The notes under the pieces were generated by a model. That model did not search any database. It was not told the DNA's origin and saw only the letters and a program-made list of their open reading frames with translations. DNA of 64,000 bases, from NCBI RefSeq assembly GCF_001997295.1, contig NZ_CP019605.1:2480001-2544000 (forward strand), read 5' to 3'. The position numbers and the translations under genes were made by a program. Position 1 is the first letter of the stretch. Each line of letters opens with the position of its first letter. This DNA is from Tessaracoccus flavus. GTDB lineage: Bacteria > Actinomycetota > Actinomycetes > Propionibacteriales > Propionibacteriaceae. Below, in pieces: positions 53,071 through 62,242 of the stretch.

Positions 53071-53075
53071 CCATC

Positions 53076-53876
53076 ATGACCGTTTCCCCCATCCTCACCG
53101 CCGTGCGGAGCCGCACGCCGCTCGTCCACTGCATGACGAACACCGTGGTGCCGCAGATCACCGCCAACGTCCTGCTGGCCGTGGGCGCCGCCCCCGCGAT
53201 GATCGACCTGCCGGAGGAGGCAGAGATCTTCGCCGGGGTGGCGTCGGCGCTCCTCATCAACGTCGGCAACGGATCGGCGGAGCAGCACCGGGCCATGCGC
53301 CTCGCGGCCGCCGCCGCCGAGCGCGAGGGGACTCCGTGGGTGCTCGATCCGGTGGCCGTGGGCGCCCTGCCGGTCCGCACCCAACTGGCCCGCGATCTGC
53401 TCGCTCACCGCCCCGCCGCCATTCGCGCCAACGCGTCAGAGATCCTCGGCCTCGCAGGGGCTTCTGCGGGTGGGCGCGGGGTAGATGCCACCGACACTGC
53501 CGACGACGCCCTGGCCGCGGGACGTGAGCTGAGCGAGCAGACCGGCGCCGTCATCGCGATCTCCGGACCCGTCGACGTGGTGATCAGCGGCGGCCGCGTC
53601 ACGCGGATCAGCGGCGGCAGCCCGCTGATGCCGCTCGTGATCGGAACCGGCTGCGCCCTTGGCGCGACCGTGGCCGCTGCGCTCGGCGCAGTGTCCGGCT
53701 CGGGGCACTCCGCCCACGAGGCCGTCGTCGCCGCCCACGCCCTCTTCGGGGCGGCGGGGTCGCGCGCAGCCCAGCAGACCAACGCCCCCGGGTCGTTCCA
53801 GGTGGCGTGGATCGACGCGCTCCACACGCTGACCCCCGACGAGGTCGCGACGCTGGTCAGCGTCGAGGAGGCCTGA
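53076..53876 (+). CDS. thiM: Hydroxyethylthiazole kinase
   Basis: 266 residues from ATG 53076, right behind the TPP riboswitch. ThiM features: TPLVHCMTNTVVPQITANVLLAVGAAPAMID, WVLDPVAVGALPVRTQLARDLL, RANASEILGLAG, and the anion-hole segment GTGCALGATVAAALG. It phosphorylates hydroxyethylthiazole for thiamine salvage. Stop and next start overlap (TGATG), so thiE is coupled. Confidence 0.95.
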   Translation: MTVSPILTAVRSRTPLVHCMTNTVVPQITANVLLAVGAAPAMIDLPEEAEIFAGVASALLINVGNGSAEQHRAMRLAAAAAEREGTPWVLDPVAVGALPVRTQLARDLLAHRPAAIRANASEILGLAGASAGGRGVDATDTADDALAAGRELSEQTGAVIAISGPVDVVISGGRVTRISGGSPLMPLVIGTGCALGATVAAALGAVSGSGHSAHEAVVAAHALFGAAGSRAAQQTNAPGSFQVAWIDALHTLTPDEVATLVSVEEA

Positions 53877-54553
53877 TGCAGGCACGGCCCGGGCTCGCGG
53901 ACGCAGTCGATTGGCGTCTCTACTACGTCACGGACACCGCGCTCTCCGGCGGACCCGATGAGGTCCCGGGATTCGTGGAGGCTGCCGTCGCCGGCGGCGC
54001 CGGCGTGGTGCAGATCCGCGACAAGGAGCTCCCCGACGATGCCTACCGCGAGCTCGTCGTGCGGTGCGTCGCGGCCAACGAACGCGCCCACGACGCGACG
54101 GGAAGGCGCGCGGCCATCGTGGTCAACGACCGCCTCTCCGTCGCAGCCGATCTCGGACTCCACTTTCATCAGGGCCAGGACGACGGCGACGTCCGGCGCG
54201 CGCGCCGCGTCCTCGGCGAGGGGCTCCTCATCGGGCTCAGCATCTCCGACGACGAGCAACTGGCCGCCGAACTCGCGGACCCCACCGCCGACGCGCTGGG
54301 TCTGTCCCCGGTCTGGGCCACGCCCACGAAGGAAGACACGGCACCGGCCCTCGGCCTTGACGGGGTCGCGCGCCTGACCCTCGCCGCACGGGGCGCGGCC
54401 AAGACGCTGGCCATCGGCGGCATCAACCTGGTCAACGCGGGCTCGGTGATCGAAACTGGCGTCGACGGCCTGTGCGTCGTGTCCGCCATCACGTCCTCCC
54501 CCGATCCCCGCCACGCCGCGGAGCAGCTACTCGCCCTCTGGAGCCACCGATGA
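53876..54553 (+). CDS. thiE: Thiamine phosphate synthase
   Basis: 225 residues from ATG 53876, in TGATG overlap with thiM. The family motifs are VVQIRDKELPDDAYRELVVRC, AAIVVNDRLSVAADLGLHFHQGQDD, IGLSISDDEQLAAE, and the C-terminal TLAIGGINLVNAGSVIETGVDGLCVVSAI. It joins thiazole and pyrimidine phosphates to make thiamine monophosphate. Overlaps thiD by ATGA. Confidence 0.95.
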   Translation: MQARPGLADAVDWRLYYVTDTALSGGPDEVPGFVEAAVAGGAGVVQIRDKELPDDAYRELVVRCVAANERAHDATGRRAAIVVNDRLSVAADLGLHFHQGQDDGDVRRARRVLGEGLLIGLSISDDEQLAAELADPTADALGLSPVWATPTKEDTAPALGLDGVARLTLAARGAAKTLAIGGINLVNAGSVIETGVDGLCVVSAITSSPDPRHAAEQLLALWSHR

Positions 54554-55392
54554 ACCCCACCGTCACCCTCAGCATCGCCGGATCCGATCCCAGCGGCGGC
54601 GCGGGCATCCAGGCCGACCTCAAGACGTTCGCAGCGCTCGGGGTCTACGGCACCGCCGCGCTGGCCGGCCTCACCGTGCAGAACACGCAGGGGGTCCTCG
54701 ACGCCCGGCCGGTGGAGCCGGAGTTTGTCCGCGCCCAGGTCACAGCGGTCCTCGACGACCTGCCGGTGGCCGCCACCAAGCTGGGGATGCTGTCCAACGC
54801 CGCGGTGGCCTCCGCGGTCGCCGACCTGCTCGAGGAGCGACGCGAGGATTTCGGCGTCGTCGTGCTCGATCCGGTGATGGTCGCGACATCGGGCGACCGG
54901 CTGCTCGACGACGATGCCACCTCCGTGGTCCGCGGCCGACTCATGCGCCTGGCCGACATCATCACCCCGAACGTCCCGGAGGCCGCGGTGCTCCTGGGCG
55001 GCGCACCCGCCACGGACGAAAAGGGGATCATCGCGCAGGCCAGGGGTCTGGTCGCCGCCGGCGCCCGCGCCGCGCTGGTCAAGGGCGGTCACCTCACGGA
55101 CACCACCCTCACCGACGCCTTCGCTCACGGCGATCAGATCGCGATCCTCACCGGACCCCGCATTGCCACACGCAACACCCACGGGACGGGGTGCACGCTC
55201 AGCTCGGCGATCGCTGCCTTCGCGGCGCTGCGCGGCGACACCACCGCGAGCGGGGTGAGCCTCGAGGCCGTCGAGCAGGCCCGCGACTACCTCATGCGCG
55301 CGCTGGAGTCGGGCTCGAGCTGGCAACTCAGCCGCACCCCTGGCTCCGGCCACGGACCCGTGGACCACGCCGTCGATCAGCGGGAGGGCTGA
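54550..55392 (+). CDS. thiD: Bifunctional hydroxymethylpyrimidine kinase / HMP-phosphate kinase
   Basis: 280 residues from ATG 54550 (ATGA overlap with thiE). Motifs: TLSIAGSDPSGGAGIQADLKTFAALGVYG, VVLDPVMVATSGDRLLDDDA, ADIITPNVPEAAVLLGG and the kinase anion hole NTHGTGCTLSSAIAA. It phosphorylates HMP twice for ThiE. tenA starts 1 bp after its stop. Confidence 0.95.
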   Translation: MNPTVTLSIAGSDPSGGAGIQADLKTFAALGVYGTAALAGLTVQNTQGVLDARPVEPEFVRAQVTAVLDDLPVAATKLGMLSNAAVASAVADLLEERREDFGVVVLDPVMVATSGDRLLDDDATSVVRGRLMRLADIITPNVPEAAVLLGGAPATDEKGIIAQARGLVAAGARAALVKGGHLTDTTLTDAFAHGDQIAILTGPRIATRNTHGTGCTLSSAIAAFAALRGDTTASGVSLEAVEQARDYLMRALESGSSWQLSRTPGSGHGPVDHAVDQREG

Positions 55393-55393
55393 G

Positions 55394-56083
55394 ATGGACT
55401 GGCCGACGGGCACTTTCTCCGAGCGGGCCTGGGCCGCCACCGCGCAGATCCGTGAGCGGATCGACCGGCTGCCCCTTCTCCTGGAGCTGGCCGACGGCAC
55501 GCTGGAGCCGGCGCGCTTCGTCGAGTATCTGGCGCAGGACGACGTCTACTTGCGCGGCTACACCCGCGCGGTGGCAATGCTCGCGGCGCGCGCCCCGCAT
55601 TCGGCTGCAGCTCAGTTCTGGGCCACCAGCGCCAGCGGCGCAGTGGCGGCCGAGGTGGCCATGCACGCCTCGCTGCTCAGCGACGAACGGTTGCGGGACC
55701 TGCCGCGGTCGACGACGGCGTCGGGCACCACCCGCGCCTACGTCAACTCGCTCCTCGCGGCGACGGCCTTCGAGCCCTACGCCGTCGGGGTGGCAGCGGT
55801 GTTGCCGTGCTTCTGGGTGTACGCCGACGTCGGTCATCGCCTAGCGTCCAGCGCCGCACATGTGGCCGACCACCCCTACGGCGCATGGGTGGCCGCGTAC
55901 AACGACCCCGCCTTCCAGGCGGACACGAGGAGAGCAATCTCGCTGCTCGACGAGGCGGCTGACTCCGCCGATGACGCGACCCGCGAAGCGATGCTCACCG
56001 CCTTCATCAACGCGACGCACTATGAGGAGCTCTTCTGGGGGCGCTCCTACGCGGGCGAGCGGTGGTCACCGGTTCCACGCTGA
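55394..56083 (+). CDS. tenA: Thiaminase II family aminopyrimidine aminohydrolase
   Basis: 229 residues. The TenA fold is evident, with catalytic Cys139 in VLPCFWVYADVG, ARFVEYLAQDDVYLRGYTRAVAMLAARAP, and YEELFWG near the C terminus holding the catalytic Glu. It salvages thiamine breakdown products to give HMP for ThiD. Last gene of the riboswitch-controlled operon. Confidence 0.93.
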   Translation: MDWPTGTFSERAWAATAQIRERIDRLPLLLELADGTLEPARFVEYLAQDDVYLRGYTRAVAMLAARAPHSAAAQFWATSASGAVAAEVAMHASLLSDERLRDLPRSTTASGTTRAYVNSLLAATAFEPYAVGVAAVLPCFWVYADVGHRLASSAAHVADHPYGAWVAAYNDPAFQADTRRAISLLDEAADSADDATREAMLTAFINATHYEELFWGRSYAGERWSPVPR

Positions 56084-56132
56084 TCGCGGGGACCGATCGA
56101 CCATCCCGCGGGCCCGCGGCGCACGATCGGGC

Positions 56133-56939
56133 TCAGGCCGCAGCGAAGAGCACGAGGCTGGTCGCCACCGTCGCCATGCCGGCGAGCATTCCGTAGATCG
56201 TCTGGTGCTTGGCCGTCTGGTAGCGCCATGACGCCTGCAGCATCTCGTCGAGTGCGAGAAAGACCATCATCCCGGCGACCATCCCATAGAACATCCCGAG
56301 GACGGACTCGGGGACCAGCCAGCTCACCAACGCCGCGGCCAGCAGCGCACCCAGCGGCTCGGTCAACCCCGACACGGTGGCCCACCAGAACGCCCTGGAC
56401 CGAGATCCCGTGGCCGCGTAGACGGGAGCGGCAACGGCGATCCCTTCCGGGACGTTGTGAATGGCCACGGCGATGGCCAGGGCGACGCCCACGGCGGGGT
56501 CGTGATAGCTCGTGAAGAACGTGGCCATGCCCTCGGGGAAGTTGTGGAGGCCAAGCACGAGTGCGACCAGGAGACCACTGCGGAGCAGCCGTTTGTTACG
56601 GGTGGCGTCGTGGAAGTCCATCGCGCCCTCGCGGCCCTCGATCTCGCTTGGGTTCAAGGAGGCCGGCAGCAGCCGGTCGATGACCAGCACCAGAGCGATC
56701 CCCGCGAAGAAGGCCGCGAACACCAGGGCCTCGGCAGTCGCCAAGGTGTGGCTTTCGGCCATCCAGTCGATGCCCAGCGGCAACACCTGCATGAAGGAGA
56801 TCAGCAGCATCGCCCCCGCGGCGAAGGCCAGCGCGACTGCCAGGAACTCGCGCCCCAGTTCGCGACGCTGGACCACGAGCAGGCCGCCGACCGAGGTGGC
56901 GAGGCCTGCAAGAAGCGAGACGATGAGGGCGGTGAGCAT
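56133..56939 (-). CDS. ZIP family metal transporter (ZupT-like)
   Basis: 268 residues with eight hydrophobic segments. Metal-binding motifs in TM4 and TM5 are LHNFPEGMATF and AIHNVPEGIAVAAPV, as in ZupT. It should import zinc and other divalent metals into the cytosol. It is 27 bp downstream of the CDF gene, which has the opposite transport direction. Confidence 0.9.
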   Translation of the reverse strand: MLTALIVSLLAGLATSVGGLLVVQRRELGREFLAVALAFAAGAMLLISFMQVLPLGIDWMAESHTLATAEALVFAAFFAGIALVLVIDRLLPASLNPSEIEGREGAMDFHDATRNKRLLRSGLLVALVLGLHNFPEGMATFFTSYHDPAVGVALAIAVAIHNVPEGIAVAAPVYAATGSRSRAFWWATVSGLTEPLGALLAAALVSWLVPESVLGMFYGMVAGMMVFLALDEMLQASWRYQTAKHQTIYGMLAGMATVATSLVLFAAA

Positions 56940-56966
56940 CGGGGACAGCGTAGCTGCGTGCGTCGC

Positions 56967-57920
56967 TCACTCCTCGCGGCGCGGCAGCTCCCGGACAGGG
57001 ACGATCACCAGATCATCGAGCTTCCAGTCCAGCGACGACGCAACCTTCTGCGCCGACTCCAGCAGCTCGAGCGTCGGCTCAGCGTGCGGCACGACGAACA
57101 CCTCCGTGTGGAACACGTGGCCCTCGTCGCGCATCCGCACCTGCGCCTCCGCCACCCATGCCAGGCCGTCCACCACCCCGCGCACTTCGCTGACGAGGGG
57201 ATGCTCGTCCTTGTCGTCGTGAGTCCGCGCCTGGCGGTCCATCAGGTCCCCGGTGGCGCCACGGAGGTTGCTGAAGCCGTCCTTGACGATGTCGGCGCCG
57301 ATGAGGATGGCAACCGCCGAGTCCAACCACCACAGCCCTAGCCCGATGCCCGTGACGCCGACGACGGCGGCGAACGCGGTCATCCAGTCCGCCTTGTTCA
57401 TGTCCGCATCGGCGAACAGAACCTTGTCGTGGAGCGGCTCGGCGAGCTTCATCTTGGCCCTGCCCAGCAGGACGTTGGGGATGCCGGTGGCGATGAGCGC
57501 GCCGATCATGAGCCAGCCCTGCCACACCGTGTACCCGAAGATGTTGAGCGTGCCGATCGTGGGGTGCTCCGCCGTGAACAGCGTCATCGCCGAGTCCGCC
57601 ACGAGGAAGAGACCCATGGCGAGCAGCGCCACGGCTGCGGCCAGGTGTGCCGCCCCGACGGCGCGGTGCTTGCCGTACGGGTTGTCGTGGTCAGGGTCGT
57701 GGCGCGCCGCCCGCGCGGCGATGAGGAAAGCGATCGGAGGCAGGAAGGCCAACATGTCCTCGATCCAGGCCGCCTTCATGGCCTGCGAACTGCCCATGAC
57801 CGCATAGATCAGCGCGACGGCGACGACGGTGTAGGCGATCGAGATCCACTCCAGCCGCTTGGCCTTGTGCAGCGCCTCGCGCTGTTCGTCCGGCAGGGTG
57901 GTGGCGCCGAATGTCTTCAT
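56967..57920 (-). CDS. CDF family cation efflux protein
   Basis: 317 residues with six hydrophobic segments. Features are AAWIEDMLAFLPPIAFLIAARAARHDPDHDNPYGKHRAVGAAHL and ADMNKADWMTAFAAVVGVTGIGLGLWWLDSAVAILIGADIVKDG. The classical TM motifs are present in modified form (ED and AD instead of HD pairs). The C-terminal cytosolic domain (HVFHTEVFVVPHAEPTLEL) is as expected. It exports Zn2+, Fe2+ or Mn2+ by proton antiport. Its start overlaps the upstream short binding-protein gene (ATGA). Confidence 0.88.
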   Translation of the reverse strand: MKTFGATTLPDEQREALHKAKRLEWISIAYTVVAVALIYAVMGSSQAMKAAWIEDMLAFLPPIAFLIAARAARHDPDHDNPYGKHRAVGAAHLAAAVALLAMGLFLVADSAMTLFTAEHPTIGTLNIFGYTVWQGWLMIGALIATGIPNVLLGRAKMKLAEPLHDKVLFADADMNKADWMTAFAAVVGVTGIGLGLWWLDSAVAILIGADIVKDGFSNLRGATGDLMDRQARTHDDKDEHPLVSEVRGVVDGLAWVAEAQVRMRDEGHVFHTEVFVVPHAEPTLELLESAQKVASSLDWKLDDLVIVPVRELPRREE

Positions 57921-58381
57921 CGCTGCCGCCTCGCATCGAAGAACCGCTCCACCTCGGAGATGAGGGCGTTCTCCCCCAGCGGGGCCGCCACGACCCGCTT
58001 GCTGGGCTTGCCGTAGTCGTCGACGTCCTCAGTCCAGGGGCGGGTCAGCCCGACCTTGTCGGACCACGGAGACTTGGCGGTCAGGCCGCCGACGATGAGG
58101 TCGACATCGCCGTGTTCGATCATCCCGACGAGCTTCTCCTCGCCGCCCGGGACCCACCGCACGGAGAGGCCCTGGCTCTCCGCGAACTGTTCGATGAGCT
58201 CGGCCTCTGGGCCACTGACGTCGTCGCCGTCCACCATCAGCACAGGTTCGGAGTGGGACGCCCCCACGATGAGGTGCCCGCGCTGCCGCGCCCGCTCAAG
58301 CGTGCCGTCGGGATCACGGGGGACCCCGCAACCGGTGAGCGCGAGCGCCACCGCCACGGCGAGAAACAGCAACCTGGCCAT
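57917..58381 (-). CDS. Half-size transporter substrate-binding lipoprotein
   Basis: 154 residues. The lipoprotein signal MARLLFLAVAVALALTGCG (lipobox LTGC) precedes a bacterial extracellular solute-binding family 3-like fold (RQRGHLIVGASHSEPVLMVDGDDVSGPEAELIEQFAESQGLSVRWVPGGEEKLVGMIEHGDVDLIVGGLTAKSPWSDKVGLTRPW). The whole second lobe of this fold is missing, the usual length being about 230-260. It is coupled by ATGA to the CDF gene. It may be a reduced partner sensor of the CDF protein; a truncated relic is an alternative. Confidence 0.72.
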   Translation of the reverse strand: MARLLFLAVAVALALTGCGVPRDPDGTLERARQRGHLIVGASHSEPVLMVDGDDVSGPEAELIEQFAESQGLSVRWVPGGEEKLVGMIEHGDVDLIVGGLTAKSPWSDKVGLTRPWTEDVDDYGKPSKRVVAAPLGENALISEVERFFDARRQR

Positions 58382-58441
58382 TCCGCGAGCCTAGCCCTGC
58401 GTCCCGGCTGCGTAGTCACCCTGAAGGGGGTGACCATGCGG

Positions 58442-59095
58442 TCAGACCGTCGCCACCGACTTTCGCGCGAGCCGTCCTTCGATCAGTTCGGCCCCGATGA
58501 TCGCCATCGCCGCCCCGGCACCGATGGGCACCAGCCACAGTCCCACCTCGGCCTGGCCCAGGAACACGCTCACCAGGACGACCGCCACGAGGGCGGCCAA
58601 TGCGCCGATCCGGACCCCGTCGACCCGCACCTGCCGACGCTCACCTCGCAGATCCACGATCGCGCGCTTGACAGGCCAGACGAGGAAGCCGGCCGCGGCC
58701 AGTGCCATCAGGATGCCGAGATCGAGCGGTCCGTACTGGTCACGGTCAAAGACCGCGGGGACGAATCGCCAGAGCTGGAACACCAGGAAGAACACGGCGA
58801 TGCCGGCCACACCACCGACCACGAGGCCCAGCAGCGCGCCGAGCGCGTCGCGGATCTTGAGATGGTGTCCGTGCAGCACCCAAACGGCGAGCGGGGCGCC
58901 GATCACGGCGACGACGATGGCCGCCATGCCGATGAGCTCGGTCCACATCGAGAGGGTGGCCTCGCCGTCGAAGCCGAAGACCGCGAAGGTCTGAATCAGA
59001 ATGCCAATCAGGAAGATCAGGCCGGCCAACAGGAATGCGTCAGCTGCCAGATCGTGACGTTCGACGAGATGCGGTCTCACCGTTTGTCCAGTCAT
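58442..59095 (-). CDS. Hypothetical six-helix membrane protein
   Basis: 217 residues from ATG 59095 (MTGQTVRPHLVERHDLAADA). About six hydrophobic segments are visible (AFLLAGLIFLIGILIQTFAVF; ELIGMAAIVVAVIGAPLAVWVL; ALGALLGLVVGGVAGIAVFFLVFQLW; ILMALAAAGFLVWPV; IGALAALVAVVLVSVFLG; LWLVPIGAGAAMAIIGAELI). No known family or motif was recognised. It ends 60 bp from the start of the half-size binding protein gene on the same strand. Confidence 0.65.
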   Translation of the reverse strand: MTGQTVRPHLVERHDLAADAFLLAGLIFLIGILIQTFAVFGFDGEATLSMWTELIGMAAIVVAVIGAPLAVWVLHGHHLKIRDALGALLGLVVGGVAGIAVFFLVFQLWRFVPAVFDRDQYGPLDLGILMALAAAGFLVWPVKRAIVDLRGERRQVRVDGVRIGALAALVAVVLVSVFLGQAEVGLWLVPIGAGAAMAIIGAELIEGRLARKSVATV

Positions 59096-59409
59096 CTCTG
59101 TGACCTCCGGGCGCGCCCCCCATGAGCATCCGCCCAAGCATCATTCTACTCCTCGAAGACCGTCTGCACAGGGGTGCAACCCCTAGACAAATGGCCTTCA
59201 TTGTGCGCGCAATCGCGTTGCACAGGTGCGGCCCAGCCGCCAGCCCAGCGTTGCCGACGTGCTCCGCACCCGTCCGCCCCACTCGCGCTGGACCCCGCAG
59301 CCCCCGGAACCGACCCCGACTTTGAACGAGCAAATCAACATCGCCCCTAGTCAGCGAAAGAGCCAGACCCCGATGTGACTCACCGCCCTGACCGAACTAG
59401 TCTGAGTCC
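59096..59409. other. Intergenic region, no gene supported
   Basis: This 314-bp gap between the membrane-protein start and the glycogen phosphorylase start probably holds both divergent promoters. I saw no convincing -10/-35 pair, only a small palindrome TGCAC-N4-GTGCA near 59172 and a TTGAACGAG near 59322. Confidence 0.4.
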
Positions 59410-61968
59410 ATGCCAGACCAAGCGCAACTCCGCGGATCGTTCCTCGCCGACGAATCCCCCAACACCGATGTGCGGACCTACGGGCCCGCCTCCACCCCGA
59501 CGCACCCCCTCGCCACAGCGCCCGTGAGCTCCCCAGCTCACTCCGTCGACGGCTTCGTGCGGGAGTTCCTCCACGAGCTCAACACCAACCAGGGCGTCAC
59601 GCTGTCGCTCTCCAGCGTCAACGACCAGTACCTCGCACTGGCCAGCACGGTTAAGAACTACCTGATGGCCCGCTGGCTGGAGACCAACCGCAAGACCCGC
59701 GACGCCAAGGTGAAGGCCGTCGGCTACCTGTCGGCGGAGTACCTGCTCGGACGCCAGCTCGGCAACGCCCTGCTGGCCACCGACCTGGGCGAGATCGCGC
59801 ACAAGGGTCTGGAGCTCTGCGGGCTCGACCTCGCCACCCTGCGCTCCCAGGAGGTTGAGCCGGGGCTGGGCAACGGTGGCCTCGGACGGCTCGCCGCCTG
59901 CTTCATCGACTCGCTGGCCACCATGGATGTGCCGTGCATCGGCTACGGCATCCGTTACGAGTACGGCATCTTCCGCCAGACCTTCGTCGACGGCCGTCAG
60001 GTGGAGCAGCCCGACACGTGGCTGTCGCTCGGTTCCCCGTGGGAGTTCCCGCACCCCGAGGCCTCCGTCCAGGTCGACTTCGGCGGTCACACCGAGAAGT
60101 ACACCGACGACGACGGCCGCGAGCGCACGCGCTGGGTGCCGGCCTGGAACGTGTTGGGGGTGCCCTACAACTACATGGTGCCCGGCTACCTCAACGGCCG
60201 CGTCAACACTCTGCGCCTCTGGAGCGCGCAGGCCACGAAGGCCTTCGATCTGGGCATCTTCAACGCCGGCGACTACGCCCAGGCCGTGCGCGCCCAGACC
60301 TTCGCAGAGAATATCTCCAAGGTGCTCTACCCCGAGGACTCGACGCCCCAGGGCAAGGAGCTGCGCCTGCAGCAGCAGTACTTCTTCGTGGCCTGCTCGC
60401 TGCGTGATTTCATCAACAACGAGCTCGAAGAGGGCTTCGACCTGCACAACCTCAGCGATCGCATCATCTTCCAGCTCAACGACACCCACCCCGTCATCGC
60501 GGTGCCCGAGCTCATGCGCATCCTCGTCGACGAGCAGGGCTTCGAGTGGGACGAGGCGTGGGAGGTCACGAAGAGCTGCTTCGCCTACACCTGCCACACC
60601 CTGCTCCCCGAAGCACTCGAAGTGTGGTCCACCGAGCTCCTGGGCCGCCTGCTCCCGCGCCACCTGGAGATCATCTTCCAGATCAACGACGAGTTCCTCG
60701 CCGAGGTGCGCGCAACCTACCCGGGCGACGAGATCCGCGCCCGTCGCATGTCGATGATCGCGGAGCACCCCGAGCGCGGCGTGCGGATGGCCTACCTCGC
60801 CACCGTCGCCGGCACCAAGGTCAACGGCGTTGCGGCGCTGCACTCGCAGCTTCTCCGCGACAAGGTGCTGCCCGACTTCTCGCAGCTGTGGCCCGAGAAG
60901 TTCACCAACGTCACCAACGGCGTCACCCCGCGGCGTTTCGTCAAGATGGCCAACCCGCACCTCTCCGACCTCATCTCCGACACCATCGGCAACGGCTGGG
61001 TGACCGACCTCGAGCGGCTCCGCGAACTGGAGCCGTACGCCGACGATCCGGAGTTCCAGGACAAGTTCCGCGAGATCAAGGCCTGGAACAAGCGTCGTCT
61101 CACCAGTCTGCTCGAGGCCCGCGACGGCATCGTGCTGCCCGACGGCCACCTGCTCGACGTCATGGTCAAGCGCCTGCACGAGTACAAGCGCCAGTCGCTG
61201 AAGCTCCTGCACATCATCTCGCTGTACGAACAGGTGGTCTCCGGCAAGATCGCCGCCTCCGACCTGACCCCGCGCACCGTCGTGTTCGGCGCGAAGGCCG
61301 CCCCCGGGTACAAGATGGCCAAGGACACCATCCACCTCATCAACAAGGTGGCCGAGAAGGTCAACAACGACCCCGTGCTCGAGGGTCGACTTAAGGTCGC
61401 CTTCCCCGCGAACTACAACGTCACCCTGGCCGAGAAGCTGATCCCTGCCGCCGACCTGTCGGAGCAGATCTCGCTCGCCGGCATGGAGGCGTCGGGCACC
61501 GGCAACATGAAGTTCGCGCTCAACGGGGCGCTGACCATCGGCACCGACGACGGCGCGAACGTCGAGATCCGCGAGCTGGTCGGGGACAAGCACTTCTTCC
61601 TCTTCGGCATGGACGAGCCCGCGGTGGCTGAACTCGGCGCCAAGGGTTACAACCCGATCACCTACTACGAGTCGCAGCCGCAGCTCCGCGCCGCCCTAGA
61701 CATGGTCATGAACGGCGCCTTCAGCGACGGCGACCAGGACATGTTCGGCTCCGTGGTGCACAACCTGCTGCACCAGGACCGCTTCATGGCTCTGGCTGAC
61801 TTCGAGTCGTACGTCGCGGCCCAGGCCAAGGTGGAGGAGAAGTACGCCGACCAGGCTGCGTGGACCCGCTCGTCGATCCTCAACGTCGCCCGCACCGGCT
61901 TCTTCAGCTCGGACCGCTCGATGCGTGACTACATCCAGCGCATCTGGCACACCCAGCCCATGATCTGA
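59410..61968 (+). CDS. glgP: Glycogen/maltodextrin phosphorylase
   Basis: 852 residues. Full GT35 layout: VKAVGYLSAEYLLGRQLGNALL, GLGNGGLGRLAACFIDSLATMD, FQLNDTHPVIAVPELMRIL, VKRLHEYKRQSLKLLHII, and the pyridoxal-phosphate lysine in GTGNMKFALNGALTIGTDDGANVEI (about residue 700). It releases glucose-1-phosphate from glycogen or maltodextrins. The first about 45 residues are a disordered extension. It could act with the GH13 enzyme in carbohydrate storage. A dispersed repeat begins 5 bp after the stop. Confidence 0.96.
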   Translation: MPDQAQLRGSFLADESPNTDVRTYGPASTPTHPLATAPVSSPAHSVDGFVREFLHELNTNQGVTLSLSSVNDQYLALASTVKNYLMARWLETNRKTRDAKVKAVGYLSAEYLLGRQLGNALLATDLGEIAHKGLELCGLDLATLRSQEVEPGLGNGGLGRLAACFIDSLATMDVPCIGYGIRYEYGIFRQTFVDGRQVEQPDTWLSLGSPWEFPHPEASVQVDFGGHTEKYTDDDGRERTRWVPAWNVLGVPYNYMVPGYLNGRVNTLRLWSAQATKAFDLGIFNAGDYAQAVRAQTFAENISKVLYPEDSTPQGKELRLQQQYFFVACSLRDFINNELEEGFDLHNLSDRIIFQLNDTHPVIAVPELMRILVDEQGFEWDEAWEVTKSCFAYTCHTLLPEALEVWSTELLGRLLPRHLEIIFQINDEFLAEVRATYPGDEIRARRMSMIAEHPERGVRMAYLATVAGTKVNGVAALHSQLLRDKVLPDFSQLWPEKFTNVTNGVTPRRFVKMANPHLSDLISDTIGNGWVTDLERLRELEPYADDPEFQDKFREIKAWNKRRLTSLLEARDGIVLPDGHLLDVMVKRLHEYKRQSLKLLHIISLYEQVVSGKIAASDLTPRTVVFGAKAAPGYKMAKDTIHLINKVAEKVNNDPVLEGRLKVAFPANYNVTLAEKLIPAADLSEQISLAGMEASGTGNMKFALNGALTIGTDDGANVEIRELVGDKHFFLFGMDEPAVAELGAKGYNPITYYESQPQLRAALDMVMNGAFSDGDQDMFGSVVHNLLHQDRFMALADFESYVAAQAKVEEKYADQAAWTRSSILNVARTGFFSSDRSMRDYIQRIWHTQPMI

Positions 61969-61972
61969 ACTG

Positions 61973-62043
61973 GTCCCTGAGCCTGTCCGTCGTGCTCCCT
62001 GAGCTTGTCCGTCGTGCTCCCTGAGCTTGTCGAAGGGTAACGA
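61973..62043. repeat. Dispersed repeat, left arms after glgP
   Basis: Three arms of a 22-bp unit (TCCCTGAGCTTGTC, then CGTCGTGC) end with CCCTGAGCTTGTCGAAGGGT, then AACGACC. The companion hairpin follows at 62053. The right half of the element is missing here. Confidence 0.75.
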
Positions 62044-62052
62044 CCCTGCAGC

Positions 62053-62086
62053 CGATCGCCGCCCCCACATCAGGGGGCGGCGATCG
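62053..62086. terminator. Hairpin terminator after glgP
   Basis: CGATCGCCGCCCCC and GGGGGCGGCGATCG form a perfect 14-bp stem with an ACATCA loop. It replaces the usual central hairpin of the dispersed repeat and is followed by TCGTCCTGTC. Confidence 0.75.
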
Positions 62087-62136
62087 TCGTCCTGTCGGTC
62101 GGACTGACTCAATTCATCGTGCATCACCGCTCAACC

Positions 62137-62210
62137 CTCCACAGTTGCGCTCGATGACACCTCTGAGCGGTAAGCCGCGCTCAGAGCCAGCGTCGAGCGC
62201 AACTGTGGAG
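62137..62210. repeat. 50-bp-core imperfect palindrome, copy C
   Basis: Core 62149-62198 starts GCTCGATGACACCTCTGAGC and ends GCCAGCGTCGAGC. Outer arms CTCCACAGTTGC and GCAACTGTGGAG are perfectly complementary. It lies between glgP's terminator and the kinase stop. Related copies are at 24086-24135 and 36621-36670. Confidence 0.7.
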
Positions 62211-62242
62211 TGTCGGCGCAGCAGCGTGTGCTTGCGCGACGG

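Noticed and set aside
53055..53075. Upstream in-frame GTG as thiM start
   Set aside because: It is inside the TPP riboswitch aptamer; ATG 53076 has the AGGGAG site and matches ThiM length.
59122..59325. 67-codon plus-strand frame before glgP
   Set aside because: No ribosome binding site, no similarity and an Arg/Pro-rich composition typical of spurious frames.
59380..61593. A 737-codon open frame on the minus strand opposite glgP
   Set aside because: Antisense to glycogen phosphorylase, without recognisable domains; GC-rich third positions leave this frame open.
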